DNA of 64,000 nucleotides from Herbaspirillum sp. AP02 (GTDB lineage Bacteria > Pseudomonadota > Gammaproteobacteria > Burkholderiales > Burkholderiaceae_D), in assembly GCF_015767275.1 (NCBI RefSeq), contig NZ_JADWMY010000003.1:1-64000 (forward strand). The letters run 5' to 3'. Each line of letters opens with the position of its first letter. Within the stretch, counting starts at the first letter, position 1. Position numbers and translations under genes: made by a program. The notes beneath the pieces are model-generated. The model made no database searches. It saw only the letters and a program-made list of their open reading frames with translations, and was not told the origin of the DNA. Below are positions 60,785-64,000 of the stretch, in pieces.

Positions 60785-61537
60785 TCAGTAGGTAGCGCGG
60801 CCGCCCGACAGGTCGAACACGGATGCGGTGGTGAAGGAGTTCTCTTCCGACACCAGCCAGGCCACCATGGCCGCCAGTTCTTCCACCTTCACGAAGCGCG
60901 CACGCGGGATCTTCGAGAGCATGTACTCGATGTGCGCCGGCGTGCATTGCTCCAGGATGCGGGTCTGTGCCGCCGCCGGGGTGATGGCATTGACGGCGAT
61001 GTTCTTGGTCGCGGTTTCCTTGCCCAGGCTCTTGGTCAGGGCGATCATGCCGGCCTTGGCGGCGCTGTAGGCCGAGGCGGTGGGATTGCCTTCCTTGCCG
61101 GCGATGGAAGCGATGTTGACGATGCGGCCGTAATTCTGCGCGATCATGCGCTGGACCACCACCTGGTTGACGTAGAAGGCACCGTTGAGATCGATGTCGA
61201 TGACGCGACGCCATTCTTCCGGTGAATAGTCCGCCACCGGATTGTTCTGGCCGGCGATACCGGCGCTGTGCACCAGGATGTCGATGGACTGGGTCAGCTT
61301 CTCGGTGGTTTCGATGGCTTTCTTGACGTCGGCTTCGCTGGAGATGTCGACCTTCACGGTCTCCACATTGCCCAGCGCTTCCAGCTTGCTACGGGCGTCG
61401 GCCAGTGCCTTTTCATCCATGTCCCACAGCACGACCTTGGCCTTGCCCTGCAACAGACGTTCAGCCACGGCATAGCCGAAGCCCTGCGCACCGCCGGTGA
61501 TGATGGCGCTGCGGCCCTGGAAATCGTAGTGATTCAT
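60785..61537 (-). CDS. SDR dehydrogenase, probable 2-keto-3-deoxy sugar acid dehydrogenase
   Basis: A 250-residue SDR enzyme with TGGAQGFGYAVAERL near the N-terminus, the NAG-like HSAGIAG, and catalytic Ser and Tyr-Lys in NIASIAGKEGNPTASAYSAAKAG. Between a FAH-family hydrolase gene and a sugar-acid-type carrier gene, it fits the NAD-dependent dehydrogenase step that makes a 2,4-diketo acid in non-phosphorylating L-rhamnose or L-fucose catabolism. The substrate is inferred from context only. Confidence 0.82.
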   Translation of the reverse strand: MNHYDFQGRSAIITGGAQGFGYAVAERLLQGKAKVVLWDMDEKALADARSKLEALGNVETVKVDISSEADVKKAIETTEKLTQSIDILVHSAGIAGQNNPVADYSPEEWRRVIDIDLNGAFYVNQVVVQRMIAQNYGRIVNIASIAGKEGNPTASAYSAAKAGMIALTKSLGKETATKNIAVNAITPAAAQTRILEQCTPAHIEYMLSKIPRARFVKVEELAAMVAWLVSEENSFTTASVFDLSGGRATY

Positions 61538-61684
61538 TGTTTCTCCTTCCCTGATTCGGTCATTGGGTAACGCAGGCCGCACGAGCCTGCGCAACATTTT
61601 TTCTTGTTATTGAATTGGATTTGGCTGCGCCACCGGATGGCGGCGCAGCGCTGACGCGGCGATGATGCAGCGATGATGCAGCGA

Positions 61685-62530
61685 TCAGGCGTCGATGGTC
61701 TTCTGCTGTTGCTCGCCCAGGCCGTCGATGCCCAGACGCATGGTCTGGCCAGCGCGCAGGAACACCGCTTCCGGCTTGACGCCCATGCCCACGCCCGGCG
61801 GCGTGCCGGTGGAGATGACATCGCCCGCCTGCAGGCTCATGAAGCGCGACAGGTAGGACACGATGTGCGCCACGCCGAAGATCATGGTGCTGGTGTTGCC
61901 GTTCTGGTAGCGCTTGCCATCCACTTCCAGCCACATGCCCAGCTTCTGCGGATCAGCCACTTCGTCACGGGTGACTAGCCAGGGGCCGATGGGGCCGAAG
62001 GTATCGCAGCCCTTGCCCTTGTCCCAGGTGCCGCCGCGTTCGATCTGGTATTCGCGCTCGGAGACGTCGTTGACCACGCAATAGCCGGCCACATGGGACA
62101 TGGCATCCTTCTCGTCGATATAGGTGCCACCCTTGCCGATGACCACGCCCAGTTCCACTTCCCAGTCGGTCTTCTTGGAGCCGCGGGGGATCTTGACGTC
62201 GTCATTGGGGCCGACCACGGCCGAGGTCCACTTGTTGAACACCACCGGTTCGGCGGGGATGGGCAGGTTGGATTCGGCGGCATGGTCCGCATAGTTCAGG
62301 CCGATGCAGATGAACTTGCCGATATTGCCCACGCAGGCGCCGATGCGCGGCGAGCCTTCGACCACCGGCAGGCTGGCGATGTCGAGCTTGCGGATCTTGT
62401 CCAGCGAAGCATCGTCCAGGGCGGCGCCGTTGACGTCCTTGATATGGGCCGACAGGTCGCGGATCTTGCCGGACTGATCGAGGATGCCGGGCTTTTCCTG
62501 CCCAACCGGGCCGTAACGCAGTAATTTCAT
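61685..62530 (-). CDS. Fumarylacetoacetate hydrolase-family protein
   Basis: A 281-residue FAH-superfamily enzyme that breaks C-C bonds of diketo acids. The core starts IGKFICIGLNYADHAAE, the metal ligands lie in DWEVELGVVIGKGG, and VVNDVSEREYQ and STGTPPGVGMG are family motifs. With the SDR downstream it resembles the 2,4-diketo-3-deoxy-L-fuconate or -rhamnonate hydrolase of non-phosphorylating deoxysugar pathways. ATG at 62530 begins the conserved MKLLRYGPVGQEKPG. Other pathway genes are not in the window. Confidence 0.85.
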   Translation of the reverse strand: MKLLRYGPVGQEKPGILDQSGKIRDLSAHIKDVNGAALDDASLDKIRKLDIASLPVVEGSPRIGACVGNIGKFICIGLNYADHAAESNLPIPAEPVVFNKWTSAVVGPNDDVKIPRGSKKTDWEVELGVVIGKGGTYIDEKDAMSHVAGYCVVNDVSEREYQIERGGTWDKGKGCDTFGPIGPWLVTRDEVADPQKLGMWLEVDGKRYQNGNTSTMIFGVAHIVSYLSRFMSLQAGDVISTGTPPGVGMGVKPEAVFLRAGQTMRLGIDGLGEQQQKTIDA

Positions 62531-62645
62531 CTGGTTTCCTTGAAGAAAGAGTTGTCTCGGATCGGCGTCGTCGCCCGCTGGCGGCGCATTGGCGCGCAAG
62601 CGAATGGGAACACCTGTCGTTTTGGAAGTTGGATATTACCAGTTT

Positions 62646-62660
62646 ATTGGTAAGACCAAT
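62646..62660. promoter_or_regulatory. GntR/FCD-type operator upstream of the FAH gene
   Basis: ATTGGT-AAG-ACCAAT, a perfect 6-3-6 palindrome of the TTGGT-N3-ACCAA class bound by LldR/PdhR/UxuR-type GntR regulators. It overlaps a second palindrome TTACCA-N6-TGGTAA. It is 116 bp before the FAH start; the regulator gene is not in the window next to it. Confidence 0.6.
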
Positions 62661-62723
62661 AGGCCAATTTTGTGAGGGAAGGACAAATTGACTTGCGTGT
62701 GTCTGCTGATTTGCTCGCAAAAT

Positions 62724-62738
62724 TGACCCACTGGGTCA
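62724..62738. promoter_or_regulatory. Second palindrome upstream of the FAH gene
   Basis: TGACCC-ACT-GGGTCA, a perfect 6-3-6 palindrome, with outer arms ATTGAC and GTCAAT extending the symmetry. It is another candidate operator in the same gap. Confidence 0.5.
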
Positions 62739-62796
62739 GTCAATGCAAATCGACACTAGGAGAGTCTTCTGACGAAACAGTGGCGAAAAAAGGCGA

Positions 62797-62829
62797 AAAG
62801 GGGTGAGGCAAAAGCGCCTCACCCCTTTT
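62797..62829 (-). terminator. Terminator of the SDR gene at 62912
   Basis: AAAAGGGGTGAGGC/GCCTCACCCCTTTT stem flanked by A- and T-runs; on the minus strand it lies 83 bp after the SDR stop. Confidence 0.85.
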
Positions 62830-62911
62830 CATCTATTCTTGAAATAAATACTCGGGTCGACTACCTAATCCCTTTTTTTATTTCTAGGCCGCCCTCCTGT
62901 AGGAGGGTTTC

Positions 62912-63658
62912 TTAGCGGCTGCCGCCGCCGGCCAGAATCTTCTCGCCAGTCAACCAGCGTGCATCATCCGACGCCAGGAATGTGACCACGTCGGCAATAT
63001 CATTGGGCTGGCCAATGCGGCCCAGCGGCGTGGTGCTCACGGCCCAGGTCTCCAAATCCGAACCGATAAAGCCGGCACTGTGTGTACCTTCAGTCTCGAC
63101 CATGCCCGGATTGACGCTGTTGACGCGGATCTTGCGCGGCCCCAGTTCCTTCGACAGCACGCCTGTGATGGCATCGACGGCGCCCTTGGTGGCAGTGTAG
63201 ACGGCGCTGCTGGGCGGCGTGATGCTGCTGACGACAGAGCCGATGTTGATGACGCTGGCGCCTTCCTGCAGATGCTTGGCGGCGGCTTGGGTTACCAGCA
63301 GCAGGCCCAGCACGTTGACGTTGAACTGTTTATGAAAGTGCTCTTCGGTGATGGCTTCCAGCGGCGCCATGTCGTATACGCCCGAATTGTTGACCAGAAT
63401 GTCGAGGCGACCATATTCCTTGATGGCGGCGTCGATGATGCCTGCCGCATGCGTTGCATTGGACACGTCGCCGCCCACGGCCACTGCACGGCCACCCGCG
63501 GCGACGATCTCCCCGACGACCTTGTCGGCGCCGGCGCGGCTGGTCGCGTAGTTGACGACGACGGCGGCACCGCTGGCTGCCAGCGCCTTGGCGATGGCAG
63601 CGCCGATTCCTTTCGATGCACCTGTGACGACGGCGACTTTGCTTTGAAGTTTGCTCAT
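62912..63658 (-). CDS. SDR-family oxidoreductase, unknown substrate
   Basis: A 248-residue classical SDR: TGASKGIGAAIAKAL at the N-terminus, NNSGVYD, catalytic residues in NIGSVVSSITPPSSAVYTATKGA, and the C-terminal segment WLTGEKILAGGGSR. It belongs to the FabG/glucose 1-dehydrogenase-like group, whose members are too diverse to assign a substrate. It stands alone with its own terminator. ATG at 63658 has a plausible AAGGAGCA ribosome binding site. Confidence 0.88.
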   Translation of the reverse strand: MSKLQSKVAVVTGASKGIGAAIAKALAASGAAVVVNYATSRAGADKVVGEIVAAGGRAVAVGGDVSNATHAAGIIDAAIKEYGRLDILVNNSGVYDMAPLEAITEEHFHKQFNVNVLGLLLVTQAAAKHLQEGASVINIGSVVSSITPPSSAVYTATKGAVDAITGVLSKELGPRKIRVNSVNPGMVETEGTHSAGFIGSDLETWAVSTTPLGRIGQPNDIADVVTFLASDDARWLTGEKILAGGGSR

Positions 63659-63802
63659 GATGCTCCTTGCTGTTGGTGGAGGAAGAATGTCGGAGACGAC
63701 ACCTTGGTTGCACTATAAGCAGCATATTTCGGTGGATAAAGCCGCCTTTTCCGACTTCACTGTTCGCAAAATAAATACAATTCATTCAATTAATTATTTT
63801 TG
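63659..63802. other. AT-rich gap upstream of the SDR gene
   Basis: A short AT-rich region (AATTCATTCAATTAATTATT at 63779-63798) that probably contains the SDR promoter. I see no other structure in it. Confidence 0.4.
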
Positions 63803-64000
63803 TCATAAATAAATGCAACAATGAAATTTCCACCATGAAATGCCTCGGTGATCAGGACGACCATCACCGAACACGATCCTCCTCCGACCAAGTCCCCTCA
63901 TTGGGTCAGCAGTCAGCCAACACCCTGCCCGCAAGCCATAGCGCGCCAGCATGCCTTCATGCAAGCGCTTGAGTTCGTCGATGGTCAGCGCTGCATCTGG
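63803..64000 (-). CDS. Possible 3' end of a gene running off the right edge
   Basis: On the minus strand an open frame enters at 64000 and runs about 65 codons to a stop near 63803. The first ~25 codons (ALTIDELKRLHEGMLARYG) have the codon use and amphipathic helical character of a real protein; the last ~30 are less convincing, so the true stop or a frameshift may be nearer 63900. I do not recognise the family. Confidence 0.3.
   Translation of the reverse strand, partial: PDAALTIDELKRLHEGMLARYGLRAGCWLTADPMRGLGRRRIVFGDGRPDHRGISWWKFHCCIYL

Larger units (their letters stand above)
62531..62911. other. Gap between the FAH and SDR genes, with operators and terminators
   Basis: 381 bp without a gene. 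From left to right it holds the two palindromes described separately (62646 and 62724), a strong terminator at 62797-62829, and a small perfect hairpin CCCTCC-TGTA-GGAGGG at 62892-62907 just after the SDR stop. Confidence 0.7.

Overview
This looks like chromosomal DNA of a high-GC betaproteobacterium of the family Oxalobacteraceae, most probably Herbaspirillum. That call is inferred from gene content, gene order and protein character; no database search was made. The window is mostly housekeeping and nutrient-response genes. I see no insertion sequence, prophage, plasmid function or CRISPR array.

Layout. (1) 1-3300, minus strand: a FCD-type GntR regulator, a BMP-family periplasmic binding protein, a flavin-reductase-fold protein and a nucleoside/base deaminase, probably a purine or related heterocycle uptake and salvage set that continues past the left edge. 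(2) 3400-9100, minus: the complete Tol-Pal operon ybgC-tolQRAB-pal-cpoB, followed by tRNA-Lys(UUU) with its own near-consensus promoter. (3) 9300-19250: a short-chain dehydrogenase, glyA, nrdR, 6S RNA beside zapBA, a DTW-domain tRNA modification enzyme, recG, queA and tgt. The recG promoter carries a LexA operator exactly in its spacer. (4) 19340-25700: four overlapping minus-strand signalling genes (hybrid kinase with Hpt, REC-HD-GYP regulator, HDOD protein, PAS kinase), an AT-rich gap and a small secreted protein gene. They sit between tgt and yajC, which are neighbours in many relatives. (5) 25850-40470: yajC-secD-secF, tcdA, a DMT exporter, a DUF4337 protein, katG, an orphan PhnZ-like HD protein, an AraC regulator, 3-hydroxybutyrate dehydrogenase, and a three-gene plus-strand operon (OlsB-like acyltransferase, PlcP/LpxH-like metallophosphoesterase, GT4 glycosyltransferase). 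(6) 40700-59160: three chemoreceptors, sixA, ppk, the whole pstSCAB-phoU-phoB-phoR regulon core and a fourth chemoreceptor. (7) 59280-64000, minus: an MFS carrier, SDR and fumarylacetoacetase-family hydrolase resembling the last steps of a non-phosphorylating deoxysugar pathway, then another SDR and a fragment at the right edge.

How the parts fit. Phosphate physiology is the main theme of the right half. PhoR/PhoB and Pst/PhoU sense phosphate; ppk and pstS carry PHO boxes with an identical 15-base core facing away from each other. The olsB-like/plcP-like/GT4 operon has the composition expected for replacing phospholipids with phosphorus-free lipids. A PhnZ-like protein could belong to phosphonate use. 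The pstS-pstC gap holds two strong hairpins that could set the ratio of binding protein to permease.

Most worth follow-up: the LexA-controlled recG promoter, the RpfC/RpfG-like cassette without rpfF, the proposed lipid-remodelling operon, and the paired PHO boxes.
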